From the NCBI RefSeq assembly GCF_001688725.2, contig NZ_CP015401.2, forward strand, positions 3,410,001 to 3,474,000: a DNA stretch of 64,000 nt, read 5' to 3'. Made by a program: the position numbers and the translations under genes. Within the stretch, counting starts at the first letter, position 1. Each line of letters opens with the position of its first letter. Origin of the DNA: Bacteroides caecimuris. Lineage in GTDB: Bacteria > Bacteroidota > Bacteroidia > Bacteroidales > Bacteroidaceae. The notes beneath the pieces are model-generated. The model was not told the origin of the DNA and did not search any database. It was given only the letters and a program-made list of their open reading frames with translations. Shown in pieces: positions 1 through 7,919 of the stretch.

Positions 1-116
1 CACTGCGAAATCGGTGGAGATGATTTGAATGATTGAAAACCACGATTGAGCATCAGAGATTTATAAGATATTGGTGAGCCCCAGGCGGATCACTGAAAAC
101 AAAAGAAAAATCAAGC

Positions 117-158
117 AAATCCCTGATAATCAGATATTATCAGGGATTTCTTTTTTTC
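117..158 (+). terminator. Rho-independent terminator at left edge
   Basis: A 14-bp perfect stem (117-130 with 136-149, loop CAGAT) is followed by a T run. It would end a plus-strand gene lying left of the window. The first 116 bases show no gene I can name; a short open tail in frame 1 stops at position 36. Confidence 0.6.
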
Positions 159-200
159 TGGCAGGTAGCAGAAAATAGCCGTTTCAAGCATATTATCGGC

Positions 201-722
201 TCAGTTAGCTTCCTCCCTGGCATCCGTGTCAGCCTGGATGGTGTCCCATCTGTAGGCGATGCGCATCTCCTGCAAGGCATCGCAGGCGAGTTTCTGTATA
301 TGGAAGCGGTCGATAGTCCGTATGGCATTGGGAAAACAGCGTTTGGCGATAAGGCGCATGGAATTTGACATATCCATGGTTATTTCCTTAACCATTAGCC
401 TCTTATTCGCGTCAATGCGCATAAGGGTCTCTGTCACGGCAGCAGCGGTCACACCCTTTACAATGGCTATGATGGTCACTTTCCCTCCGCGCGACGCCCG
501 GTTAGTGACAACCGTATACAACTCGCCATTGCTCGGGGCTGTCTCGTCAATGCAGATGCTTTCACCGATGTTCTCAGGAAAAACGAGCCATTCCTCCGCA
601 TGGGAGAGTTCACTCCATTCACGATAGCCGCTGAGTATCTCCTTGTACTGCCTTTCAAACGTATCCCCGTTTATGTGGTAATAGTGGTCAAGCGAACGGG
701 AGGTCGTAGGGAGCGTCTCCAT
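201..722 (-). pseudogene. ISAon1-family transposase, C-terminally truncated
   Basis: The 173-residue product carries the start of an ISL3/DDE transposase core: an acidic residue in SICIDETAP near residue 58, TMDMSNSMRLIAKRCFPNAI, then the DRFHIQK motif near residue 140. Full-length relatives run to roughly 300 residues or more, with a third catalytic acidic residue that is absent here because the frame ends at EEAN. It overlaps the upstream ORF by about 35 bases, as expected for a coupled or frameshifted two-ORF transposase. This is a broken gene, and transposition activity is not expected. Confidence 0.7.
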
Positions 723-1041
723 ACACTTTTAAAAAAGCCGCGAACTCCTTCGAGTAGCGGGCCCCTTCGGCCTTGAGGTGATAAGTGTCCGAGAAATAAC
801 GGTTGTTCTCTTTGTCATACCATCTGCGCCTTCTGACAATCAGGTCCACACCTTTGTTGCGAATTGGGAAGTCACGGATGGTTACGGCATCACAAAAAAA
901 CTTGGATTCAATATCGGGATTCTCCTTGTATTCAGCCTTAACCGATTCGTCAAGGTAGATACGGATAAGCGAGGAGTCTTCTTCTAAACCTACTACTTCA
1001 AAATTTGAAAGTATCTCTAATGGCAGGATTAACTGCGCCAA
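688..1041 (-). CDS. ISAon1-type transposase N-terminal region protein
   Basis: This open frame (open as far as 1140) encodes the N-terminal-region partner of the adjacent transposase. Recognisable segments are ILPLEILSNFEVVGLEED and the basic VDLIVRRRRWYDKENN, consistent with a DNA-binding part of a split transposase. I place the start near a TTG at 1041 because the likely -7 box (1070-1077) would begin transcription inside the longer frame; no ATG lies close by, so the start is uncertain. It reads into the truncated transposase, so it is a relic even though its own frame is open. Confidence 0.5.
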   Translation of the reverse strand: MAQLILPLEILSNFEVVGLEEDSSLIRIYLDESVKAEYKENPDIESKFFCDAVTIRDFPIRNKGVDLIVRRRRWYDKENNRYFSDTYHLKAEGARYSKEFAAFLKVYGDAPYDLPFA

Positions 1042-1069
1042 TACTAATAGTCCTGGATGATTCAGGATG

Positions 1070-1077
1070 CAAAGGTA
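1070..1077 (-). promoter_or_regulatory. Bacteroides-type -7 box, IS promoter
   Basis: The minus strand reads TACCTTTG, an exact TAnnTTTG match, inside the long open frame of the IS first ORF. It points toward the transposase genes. No convincing -33 element is seen. Confidence 0.4.
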
Positions 1078-1133
1078 GAATTTTATTGATGAATAAAAGA
1101 AGCATCCCCCTAGATTTATCCGGTGAGCCATCA

Positions 1134-1583
1134 TTACCATTTTACAGGTTCACTTAAGATGTTGCCGTCTGCTGCATCTTCTGAATTAAAGGTATTACTT
1201 TTATATTGAATGCAAAGCACTACAAGTGGCTCTGTTCCATTATTGCGGATAGAACGTTTTCCTTCAGGAACTACACGTACCACACTTCCTTCCGAAATGG
1301 GGAATACTTGACCGTCTACCTGAAACTCGCCATTTCCACTAAGGAAAAAATAAAGTTCTTCATGTGTTTTGTGAGTGTGAAGAAATCCTGTTTCTGTTCC
1401 CGGTTGGAATAGCTGGAATGAAAATTCGCTTCCTGTGGTTTGAAGTGCAGAACCGCAGAATACTTTACCCGGAATTTTAATTTCAGGAGTAAGTTCCAAC
1501 ACGTAATCTCCTAATTCATTTAACTTACCTAAGTTGATAACATCGAAGTTTGTTGCTGATGTTGTTTTCTCAATCTGTTTCAT
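1134..1583 (-). CDS. Cupin-domain protein
   Basis: A 149-residue single-domain cupin. Motif 1 is clear at residues 62-85, with metal-ligand candidates His69, His71 and Glu75 in the run HTHKTHEELYFFLSG. In motif 2 (VPEGKRSIRNNG) the usual histidine position is Ser111, so one classical metal ligand looks replaced. Proteins of this type bind small molecules or act as simple oxygenases or isomerases; the substrate cannot be told from sequence. It is transcribed divergently from an HxlR regulator 184 bp away, which often controls such a neighbour. The IS remnant abuts its 3' end. Confidence 0.8.
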   Translation of the reverse strand: MKQIEKTTSATNFDVINLGKLNELGDYVLELTPEIKIPGKVFCGSALQTTGSEFSFQLFQPGTETGFLHTHKTHEELYFFLSGNGEFQVDGQVFPISEGSVVRVVPEGKRSIRNNGTEPLVVLCIQYKSNTFNSEDAADGNILSEPVKW

Positions 1584-1726
1584 TGCTTTTAATTTTGAAT
1601 ATGAATATTTCTATTGGTTATATATCGCAAATTAGCTAACTTTGCATTGAATTGTTGCTTCTTTTAGATACTGCAAATTTACAAAGCATTTATTTATCAC
1701 ACAAGAAGTTACAAATATGTATAATA

Positions 1727-1747
1727 GTTACCAAAAGGTTACTTTTG
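1727..1747 (+). promoter_or_regulatory. Candidate HxlR operator overlapping a -7 promoter box
   Basis: GTTACC-AAAA-GGTTAC at 1727-1742 is an imperfect inverted repeat (5 of 6 paired positions). It overlaps TACTTTTG at 1740-1747, an exact TAnnTTTG -7 box. A third GTTAC occurs at 1708. The layout fits autorepression of the downstream HxlR gene; this is inference from position and symmetry. Confidence 0.45.
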
Positions 1748-1767
1748 CAGAAAAACAATAGATTACA

Positions 1768-2151
1768 ATGACGAAAAAAGAAGAAAAAAAATCTATCATT
1801 GAAATTTGTCCTATTCGGAATGTTATTGCCCGTTTTGGCAACAAGTGGGCATTATTGGTTATTTACATATTGAATGAAAATGGCTCAATTCGTTTCAATC
1901 AATTAGCAAGGCAAATACCTGATATATCAACAAAAGTATTATCCAATACATTACACATATTAGAAGCTGACGGATTGGTAAAGCGAACCGTCTTCCCGGA
2001 AGTTCCCATAAGGGTGGAGTATGAATTAACAGAAACAGGAAGAAGCCTTGTTCCTATCATTATATCATTGACAGAATGGGCGCAAAATAATATGAAATCA
2101 ATAATGGCACACAGAAAAAAGTTAGAGAACTCCGCAAACAAATCCAACTAA
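1768..2151 (+). CDS. HxlR-family winged-helix transcriptional regulator
   Basis: A 127-residue MarR/HxlR-like regulator. The HxlR signature begins at Cys14 (ICPIRNVIARFGNKWALLV), followed by the recognition-helix region DISTKVLSNTLHILEADGLV and the wing containing PIRVEYELTETGRSL. The conserved N-terminal cysteine is used for redox or electrophile sensing in some family members (HypR, YodB), so a stress-sensing role is possible but unproved. Divergent from the cupin gene, which is its most likely target along with itself. The start follows a -7 box at 1740-1747, leaving a short leader. A group II intron ends 34 bp beyond its stop. Confidence 0.85.
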   Translation: MTKKEEKKSIIEICPIRNVIARFGNKWALLVIYILNENGSIRFNQLARQIPDISTKVLSNTLHILEADGLVKRTVFPEVPIRVEYELTETGRSLVPIIISLTEWAQNNMKSIMAHRKKLENSANKSN

Positions 2152-2193
2152 TAGACCGTTGTTTAGTACAAGTTAATTTTTTAGGTCGAGTAG

Positions 2194-2257
2194 GTCTGGG
2201 CATTTCAGCCCAAACTTCTCACAGAACCGTACGTGAAAGTCTCCCCTCATACGGCTC
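2194..2257 (-). ncRNA. Group II intron domains V and VI
   Basis: Domain V at 2224-2257 opens with GAGCCGTATGAGGGGAGACT and closes with ACGTACGGTTC, the hairpin that carries the catalytic core. Domain VI at 2194-2215 is a GTTTGGGC/GCCCAGAC hairpin that would hold the branch-point adenosine. Both strands of each stem are complementary, so these parts look undamaged. Confidence 0.75.
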
Positions 2258-2260
2258 CTC

Positions 2261-3371
2261 TCATCCAAACGGTTTCAATCGATTGGGTTTAACACCATGT
2301 TGCCAATGGTAAAACAAGGCAGGATTTTTGGAAGCCACTCTTACCAGCCATTTATAAGCATCATTAGGCTTTCGCCTGAACCGCTTATATTTTCTCTCTG
2401 CCCACCGGGCTAATTTCAAATTGACACATTGTAGAAAAGCCTTTAATTGACTACCGTAAAACTTACCATAGTAATTCATCCACCCACGTACTTCTGCATT
2501 TATTTCAACTGCAATATCAGAGAGTTTTAGCTGAACCCGCCTGTTCAAGTGCCAACCACGCATCGTTTCTGTGATGCGCTTCTTTGACTTTCTACTGATT
2601 GCCGGAGCATAGCCATTAAAGACTTGTCCTTGCTTATTCCTCTGACCTCGTGGCTGAAAGGTATAGCCTAAGAAATCAAAAGTGATATCCTTATACTCTT
2701 CCCTCCGTTTACCGTCCTTGCAATAAACAATACGCGTCTTCTTTTCATTTAGTCTCAATTTACACGCAGCGAAGCGTTCCACTATGGATGCTTTTAGCAT
2801 TTGGGCTTCTTCAAGGCTATAACAATGACAAATAGTATCATCAGCATAGCGTTCAAAAGGAATGGTTGGATGATAAAGCAGTATCCACTTTTCTTGCACG
2901 TGACGCTCGACAGCTTTCATTAGCAGGTCATGGTCTATGGTATTAAAGAACTTGCTTATATCCACAATTATAATGCCAACAACGCTCACGGGCTTTTCCT
3001 ATTGCATCATGGGCACTACGATTAGGACGATAACCATACGAGTCTGTATGAAATATCGCCTCCAATCTGTCCTCAATCAACAATACAACCGACATTTGGG
3101 CTATACGGTCACCCACCGTAGGAATGCCCAATGGACGAGTTCCTCCGGAAGATCTAGGTATATCCACTAACTTTACAGCTTCGGGAAAATAACTTCCCGA
3201 ACTCATGCGGTTCCACAACTTGTACAGGTTCTTTCCAAGATTACTCTCGTAATCATCCGTACAGACATTGTCAATGCCAGCACTGCCCTTGTTTTCTTTT
3301 ACCCGTTTCCATGCATTCATTATCAAACGCTTGTCGATTGTAAACGGTTTTGTGACTTGATGTTGCATCAT
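2261..3371 (-). pseudogene. ltrA: Group II intron reverse transcriptase/maturase, frameshifted and deleted
   Basis: The N-terminal fragment (3371 down to about 2950) has the RT start region with KENKGSAGIDNV and GTRPLGIPTVGDRIAQMSV, ending at RERCWHYN. The next fragment resumes in another frame at VDISKFFNTIDHDLL, so a few bases are lost near 2960. A second lesion joins EKWILLY directly to HPTIPFERYADD near 2880. Intact relatives carry several dozen residues there, including the PQGG motif. YADD and the C-terminal maturase domain (RGWHLNRRVQLKLSDIAVEI, then RGWMNYYGKFY) remain. No HNH endonuclease is seen. The fragments are nonfunctional as reverse transcriptase. Confidence 0.8.
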
Positions 3372-3956
3372 CCTAATAACATTAATCAATTAGTTGTACA
3401 AAATAAATACACCGGACAAGCTGCCCCCTTTGCTCCTTCGCCATTACAGCAATATCAACGCTACTACGAGACAGTCCGCCCCCTCCATAGGCATCGGTAC
3501 TCAAGCCTTACGGGTTTACCGTTTTTGGTCGCTCCCTTAGCATCCTATGGCGAGTTCCCGTGTTCCCACAACACAGCCTTCATACAGGTCATGCCACCTC
3601 TACGCCGGATGCCGTTCAGACTGTAAGCAGGTAACCTCTGAACTTGTCCCACACTCCTTGCATAAGCATGGGGGTGACATCACCCATTGCATTTCGACGC
3701 ATCATCAATGGTTCCCTTACGGTCATCTCCTGTACGGTCATCTGGCAGTTCATCACTGCCTTTTAAATGTATCGTTCACTACCTTAACCCTTTCGGGAGA
3801 AAGCAGCATACACCGGTTTGCAACCTCTTCCTGCAAAGCGATTGCGAGAGACCTACTCTCATCTGTATCGCAGTTACGAATGTGACAGCCATACCACATT
3901 CTCACGGCACACTGCAAGGTGCAAGTATATATCTATATATAGCTTGCACCTCGCAC

Positions 3957-4138
3957 TAATCGTAGAATATTTACTTTCAGCGATTTGCGTATTTCAAAAT
4001 AAAGTTGTATCATAGAACCGAAGATAAAGGCAAACACAATCCCGGCAAGAGAAACCAAATGTTCTTTGAAAAAAGTGCCCAATTCGTCCTCCCTAAAAGA
4101 TTGAGGTACGCTAAAATATTGATTTTAAGAAAATAAGA
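3957..4138 (-). other. Short membrane-peptide reading frame adjoining the intron 5' splice site
   Basis: Reading minus strand toward the intron, an open frame after a TAA near 4127 encodes a hydrophobic helix (SLAGIVFAFIFGSMIQLY) flanked by charged residues, continuing to LKVNILRL at the splice site. Joining across the intron gives LLKN and a stop. No ATG lies at its beginning; a TTG follows a purine-rich GGGAGGACGA near 4095. It may be a tiny membrane protein, or a relic of a gene hit by the intron. Confidence is low. Confidence 0.25.
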
Positions 4139-4209
4139 GTCTGCGGATTTTCCAGTTCACAATCTTTTATTACACATCTCTTAATCTTGCTATTTTCAAT
4201 AGAAAATTG

Positions 4210-4217
4210 TACTTTTG
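4210..4217 (+). promoter_or_regulatory. -7 box of the urea transporter gene
   Basis: TACTTTTG matches TAnnTTTG exactly and lies 31 bp before the ATG at 4249, giving a short leader. It supports that ATG over the upstream TTG at 4207, which would precede transcription. Confidence 0.45.
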
Positions 4218-4248
4218 TCATCACTTTATCAGTCAATGTTTTATACAA

Positions 4249-5109
4249 ATGGGCTTTATACACAATTTATTTCTTATTTTGGGACGTGGAATAGGGCAAG
4301 TGATGTTCCAGAATAATGCGTTCTCCGGATTATTAATGCTAGTCGGAATATTTCTAAACTCATGGCAAATGGGAATATTAGCAATCTGCGGTAATATAAT
4401 AAGTACACTAACAGCCTATTTTTCGGGATATAAGCATGATGATATTAAGAATGGACTATATGGATTTAATGGAACTTTAGTAGGTATAGCAGTGGGCGTA
4501 TTTCTACAATTATCGGTAGGAAGTTTAATCATGTTGATTATCACTTCCGCCCTTTCCACATGGATTGCCTATTTTTTCAGTCGGCAACGTTTGCTCCCCG
4601 GATTTACTGCCCCTTTCATTCTTGCTGTATGGGGAATGTTGGGAGTTTGTAGCTGGCTTATACCAGATTTACTAGTCGTTTCCGATACGATTATTGATAC
4701 CACACAGAATATTAATTATTTCAAGGCCTTCTGTTTAGGTATAGGCCAAGTCATGTTTCAGGGAAATACAGTTCTCGCTGGATTATTTTTCCTCATAGGC
4801 ATTTTGGTTAATTCTTGGAAGGCAAGTCTCTATACTATCCTAGGAGCACTTCTTCCTATTCCCCTAGCCATTTTACTTGAAGCAGATGCTACATACTTAA
4901 ATGCCGGATTAATGGGCTATAATGGTGTATTATGTGCCATAGCTTTAGGAGGAACGGGCTGGAAAAGCGGTGTATGGGCAGGATGCTCCGTCTTACTGTC
5001 CACCGTATTACAGATTCTAGGAATGAGTTTGGGTATCATTACCTTAACAGCTCCCTTTGTTATATCTGTATGGATCATATTCAGACATCAAGCCAACGGG
5101 AAAACGTAA
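4249..5109 (+). CDS. Urea transporter (UT family)
   Basis: A 286-residue, highly hydrophobic inner-membrane protein with the internal duplication typical of UT channels. The first half has GIGQVMFQNNAFSGLLML and LYGFNGTLVGIAVG; the second repeats these as GIGQVMFQGNTVLAGLFFL and LMGYNGVLCAIALG. Each half has a family-like pore segment (GFTAPFILAVW and LTAPFVISVW). It should pass urea down its gradient. No urease or nickel genes are visible here, so use of the urea depends on genes elsewhere. It ends two bases from the convergent FAD oxidoreductase stop. The ATG at 4249 is preferred because the longer frame runs through the promoter. Confidence 0.85.
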   Translation: MGFIHNLFLILGRGIGQVMFQNNAFSGLLMLVGIFLNSWQMGILAICGNIISTLTAYFSGYKHDDIKNGLYGFNGTLVGIAVGVFLQLSVGSLIMLIITSALSTWIAYFFSRQRLLPGFTAPFILAVWGMLGVCSWLIPDLLVVSDTIIDTTQNINYFKAFCLGIGQVMFQGNTVLAGLFFLIGILVNSWKASLYTILGALLPIPLAILLEADATYLNAGLMGYNGVLCAIALGGTGWKSGVWAGCSVLLSTVLQILGMSLGIITLTAPFVISVWIIFRHQANGKT

Positions 5110-5111
5110 TC

Positions 5112-6338
5112 TTACGACCCATACTTTTCAATCCTTTCATAACCGAAGACTTTACTACGCTCATCTTCCAGCCCTTGCAGCTTTTTACATATAATCTGTG
5201 CTCCAATCATACTGAAAGTAATGCCATTGCCACCATATCCCAAATCAAAAAACATCCGTTTCTTACCCGGCCAAGTTCCGATAAAAGGCAAACCGTCTTT
5301 CGTCGTACTGAACGTACCACACCATGCCATCTCCGTTTTGAAAGGAATATCCGGAAACAACTTTCTGAATTTCTTCTCCAATATACGGATTTTCTTTCTA
5401 AGCAACGCATCACGACGTTCCGGTTCACAGAATTCCTCGTCTTCACCACCCACAATAATACGGTTGCCGCCAGTAGTCCGAATGTACAAATATGGATCGG
5501 CCGTCTCCCAAATCAGACAATGTTCAGGCCAAAGTTCACCGGGATCCACCGGATGAGACACTAGTGCATAAGTCGATGTCAAATCCATAATCTCCCGGGG
5601 CAGGAATTTCCCGGCTTCAAATCCGGCTGCCACAATCACATATTTACATTTAATTTTATACCCTCCGTCTGTTTCGACAACATATCCTCCACGCTTCTCA
5701 ACACATTCCTTTACACCTGTATGAGTGAAAACCTCCAGCCCATCTTTCTTTATATGGTAAAGCAACAGACCGGTAGCTGCTCTATAAGCATCAATCTGCG
5801 CCGACTCTTCATTCAACAGCCCACAACCCGGCACCTGCAACTTATAACGCTCCTTTATTTCTTCTTTCCCGAGCAGCGAAACGGGTAGATGATGCTTTTT
5901 CCGCATCTCATATTCTTCCTTCACCAGTTTCACATCTTTCTGAGTACTCGCATAAAACAGACTGGGCACCCTCTCGAATCCGGCCTCTACCCCAGTGGAC
6001 TCCAATACCTTTTCAATGTCGGAAATAGATTGCAAACATGCACGGTATGCAGTCACTGCATTATCCTCTCCAATCATTTCCGCCATCCGGCAAAGAGGGA
6101 CATCTATCTCATACTGCAACAAAGCAGTACTTGCCGCAGAACTCCCCGTTGCAATACTACGTTTATCTATTACACAGCATTTTAAACCAGCATTGCACAA
6201 TTCGTGCACCATCAAAGCTCCGGTGATACCGGTGCCTATCACCACAATATCTGTAGAAAAATCATCCTTCAACGGATGAAAATAGTCCAATAACGAATTT
6301 TTAATAACCCAATAGGGCAATCCTGAATGTAAGTCCAT
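5112..6338 (-). CDS. FAD-dependent oxidoreductase (DAO/glycine oxidase-like)
   Basis: A 408-residue flavoprotein of the D-amino-acid/glycine oxidase fold. The Rossmann motif VVIGTGITGALMVHEL occupies residues 32-47, followed by the family-typical IDKRSIATGSSAASTALL. The C-terminal FAD-contact segment FDLGYGGNGITFSMIGAQII is intact. The layout resembles gamma-glutamylputrescine oxidase-like (PuuB/OrdL) proteins, which oxidise amines, but the substrate is not readable. It carries no signal peptide and is probably cytoplasmic. Convergent and nearly abutting the urea transporter; no shared operon is possible, so a joint nitrogen role is only suggestive. Confidence 0.8.
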   Translation of the reverse strand: MDLHSGLPYWVIKNSLLDYFHPLKDDFSTDIVVIGTGITGALMVHELCNAGLKCCVIDKRSIATGSSAASTALLQYEIDVPLCRMAEMIGEDNAVTAYRACLQSISDIEKVLESTGVEAGFERVPSLFYASTQKDVKLVKEEYEMRKKHHLPVSLLGKEEIKERYKLQVPGCGLLNEESAQIDAYRAATGLLLYHIKKDGLEVFTHTGVKECVEKRGGYVVETDGGYKIKCKYVIVAAGFEAGKFLPREIMDLTSTYALVSHPVDPGELWPEHCLIWETADPYLYIRTTGGNRIIVGGEDEEFCEPERRDALLRKKIRILEKKFRKLFPDIPFKTEMAWCGTFSTTKDGLPFIGTWPGKKRMFFDLGYGGNGITFSMIGAQIICKKLQGLEDERSKVFGYERIEKYGS

Positions 6339-6604
6339 AATATATCCAAACTATACTGATCCAACATTAGTTACGCTCTCATTTGAAACAACAGTACATC
6401 AAAAAATATAGTTCGAAGGTTACAAATGTATTTAACATCTATTTAAATAAAAACAAATCATATAGAGCAGTGTCGCATGAGCCCCTATTCATTTTTTAAC
6501 ACAAGAATAAAGTATCATCACACAAATTATCAAACAAAAAATCTTTTTGCACTGTTTCTTTTTCTGAAGTATGAATACATTATTAACTTAAAAACCTTAC
6601 AATT

Positions 6605-7639
6605 ATGAGAAAATTAAGTTTGGCTGACCTTAAGGGCAGAGTCTCCTGGGGCAGCGTTTTCGGTGGTGTAATGACCGTCTTGGCGATTTCCGTATTGCTA
6701 TCTATTCTAAATTCAAGTATCGGACTATTCATGCTAGATCCTTTATCCGAACATCCGGCTTCGGGGATAGGTGCAGCCGTTGGCATCGGCTCTGCCATCA
6801 TACTGATTGCCAGTATGGCGGCAGGCGGATTTGTTGCAGGCAAATTGGCAGGCATGGACGGAATCATACACGGTTTTCTTGTTTGGGCAACCACCTTGAT
6901 TGTTGCCGCTATCTTAGGAATTTTCTTAGCTGTTGGAGCAGCTAAAATGACAGCAAATGCCTTAGGAGCTGTTTCATCTGTTACCGGAAACGTCATATCC
7001 GGAGCAGGAGGTATTGTTGGGAATGGTGTTTCCGCATTATCAGAGAAAGCAGAAGATTTGTTCGGAAAGATTGATTTCAATGCTACGCTGAAAGAGGAAA
7101 ACATACCGCAAAACATCCGTACCGCACTTATCAAAAGCAATGTGAAGGAGTTGCAACCAGACTACCTGAACAAACAACTGGAAGAGGTAAAGGATGACTT
7201 AAGCAAATCTGTCAAAGAAATTGTGGCTTCTCCCCAAGAAACGGATGAAACCATTAATGGTTTCCTAGAACGTCTGAAACAACGTGCAGAAAATCTTAGT
7301 CAAAAGATCAATAAGAACGATCTGTCTAAAGCGATAGCCAATAATACCAATATGTCCAAAGCAGAAGCGGACAAAACGGTTGAAGAATATATGAATCTAA
7401 TAGATAATGCACGTGCGGAAGCCGGCAAACAGATAGATAAGCTGGAAGCAAACCTGCAAAAAGCGGAACAAGAATGGAAAGAAATCAAACATAAAGCATT
7501 AGTGGCTGCTGATAAGGCAACAGACGCAGCAGCACGCTCCGCTTTAATTTCATTCTTCGCTCTGTTAGTCGGAGCAGCAGTGTGTTGTGTAGCCGGCGCT
7601 TATGGCGGCAGAAAAACACAGGAAAGAGTAGATATCTGA
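6605..7639 (+). CDS. Membrane protein with periplasmic or cytoplasmic coiled coil, unknown function
   Basis: A 344-residue protein. Residues 15-43, 53-80 and 86-112 form a Gly/Ala-rich hydrophobic cluster resembling the small YrzE/TIGR04086-type membrane module. Residues about 145-310 are strongly charged and helical with many Lys/Glu/Gln (coiled-coil-like), and a final hydrophobic helix at about 313-335 precedes a short basic tail. So a helical domain is tethered to the membrane at both ends. I do not recognise a named family for the whole. It is monocistronic, followed by a perfect 15-bp hairpin. No catalytic motif is seen. Confidence 0.65.
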   Translation: MRKLSLADLKGRVSWGSVFGGVMTVLAISVLLSILNSSIGLFMLDPLSEHPASGIGAAVGIGSAIILIASMAAGGFVAGKLAGMDGIIHGFLVWATTLIVAAILGIFLAVGAAKMTANALGAVSSVTGNVISGAGGIVGNGVSALSEKAEDLFGKIDFNATLKEENIPQNIRTALIKSNVKELQPDYLNKQLEEVKDDLSKSVKEIVASPQETDETINGFLERLKQRAENLSQKINKNDLSKAIANNTNMSKAEADKTVEEYMNLIDNARAEAGKQIDKLEANLQKAEQEWKEIKHKALVAADKATDAAARSALISFFALLVGAAVCCVAGAYGGRKTQERVDI

Positions 7640-7722
7640 TTCTTATTAAATTAACGTGAGTTCAATACAAGTCAATATTATTACGATTTTTTGGAAAGAA
7701 TGACTAAAAAATCGGTACCATC

Positions 7723-7756
7723 TCCATTCTTCTCCTTTAGGAAGGAGAAGAATGGA
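7723..7756. repeat. Perfect 15-bp palindromic hairpin (REP-like)
   Basis: TCCATTCTTCTCCTT (7723-7737) pairs with AAGGAGAAGAATGGA (7742-7756) across a TAGG loop. There is no T run, so it may stabilise the upstream mRNA 3' end or be a dispersed palindrome. Its core resembles CCTTCTAGAAGG at 49206-49217. Confidence 0.6.
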
Positions 7757-7832
7757 ATCACTATTGAGTGTTACCCCACTCTCCTTTATCTATAAAATCT
7801 CCACCTAACCTCTCAAAAACTTTCTCCAGACC

Positions 7833-7864
7833 TTTGCTCATATAAATTAAAAGATATAATTTTG
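7833..7864 (+). promoter_or_regulatory. Housekeeping promoter of the metalloprotease-lipoprotein operon
   Basis: TTTG at 7833-7836 and TAATTTTG at 7857-7864 are separated by 20 bp, matching the Bacteroides -33 TTTG / -7 TAnnTTTG arrangement. Transcription would start near 7871, about 50 nt before the ATG. Confidence 0.6.
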
Positions 7865-7919
7865 CGCCCCGTTTTTTTAAGAAATTTCAAATTTAATCTA
7901 ATTTTTAATCAAGCAAAGA

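Larger units (their letters stand above)
201..1133 (-). mobile_element. Truncated ISAon1/ISL3-type insertion sequence remnant
   Basis: Two overlapping minus-strand reading frames match the two-part layout of Bacteroidetes ISAon1-type elements: an N-terminal-region ORF followed by an ISL3-like transposase ORF. The second ORF stops abruptly at 201, so the distal half of the transposase and the left terminal repeat are missing. The right end must lie between about 1080 and the cupin stop codon at 1134. I did not identify a terminal inverted repeat or target duplication. The copy should be immobile. The family name rests on protein pattern, not a search. Confidence 0.65.
2185..3956 (-). mobile_element. 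Group II intron, decayed open reading frame
   Basis: The minus strand begins GTGCGAGGTGCAAGC at 3956, fitting the GUGYG 5' splice-site consensus. It ends near 2185 after domain V (2224-2257), a domain VI hairpin (2194-2215) and the terminal CTACTCGAC. About 585 nt of non-ORF sequence at 3372-3956 correspond to ribozyme domains I-III, and the maturase lies in the domain IV position. The encoded reverse transcriptase is frameshifted and internally deleted, so mobility and maturase-assisted splicing in cis should be lost, while the ribozyme core ends look intact. The 3' boundary is inferred from domain VI spacing. Confidence 0.75.

Noticed and set aside
201-1140. Active insertion sequence
   Set aside because: The transposase is cut short before its final catalytic residue, and no pair of terminal repeats can be found.
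3357-4015. Plus-strand open frames over the intron region
   Set aside because: They lie antisense to ribozyme domains I-III, have no family-like motifs and overlap each other; structured RNA explains the open frames.
4932-5564. 210-codon plus-strand frame overlapping the urea transporter end and the oxidoreductase
   Set aside because: It is an out-of-frame shadow of two well-supported genes and has no recognisable protein pattern.
4249-6338. Urea transporter plus oxidoreductase as one nitrogen-salvage operon
   Set aside because: The genes are convergent, so they cannot be co-transcribed, and no urease genes lie nearby.
6583-7140. 185-codon minus-strand frame opposite the membrane coiled-coil gene
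   Set aside because: Shadow frame produced by Gly/Ala-rich codons of the sense gene; low-complexity product.
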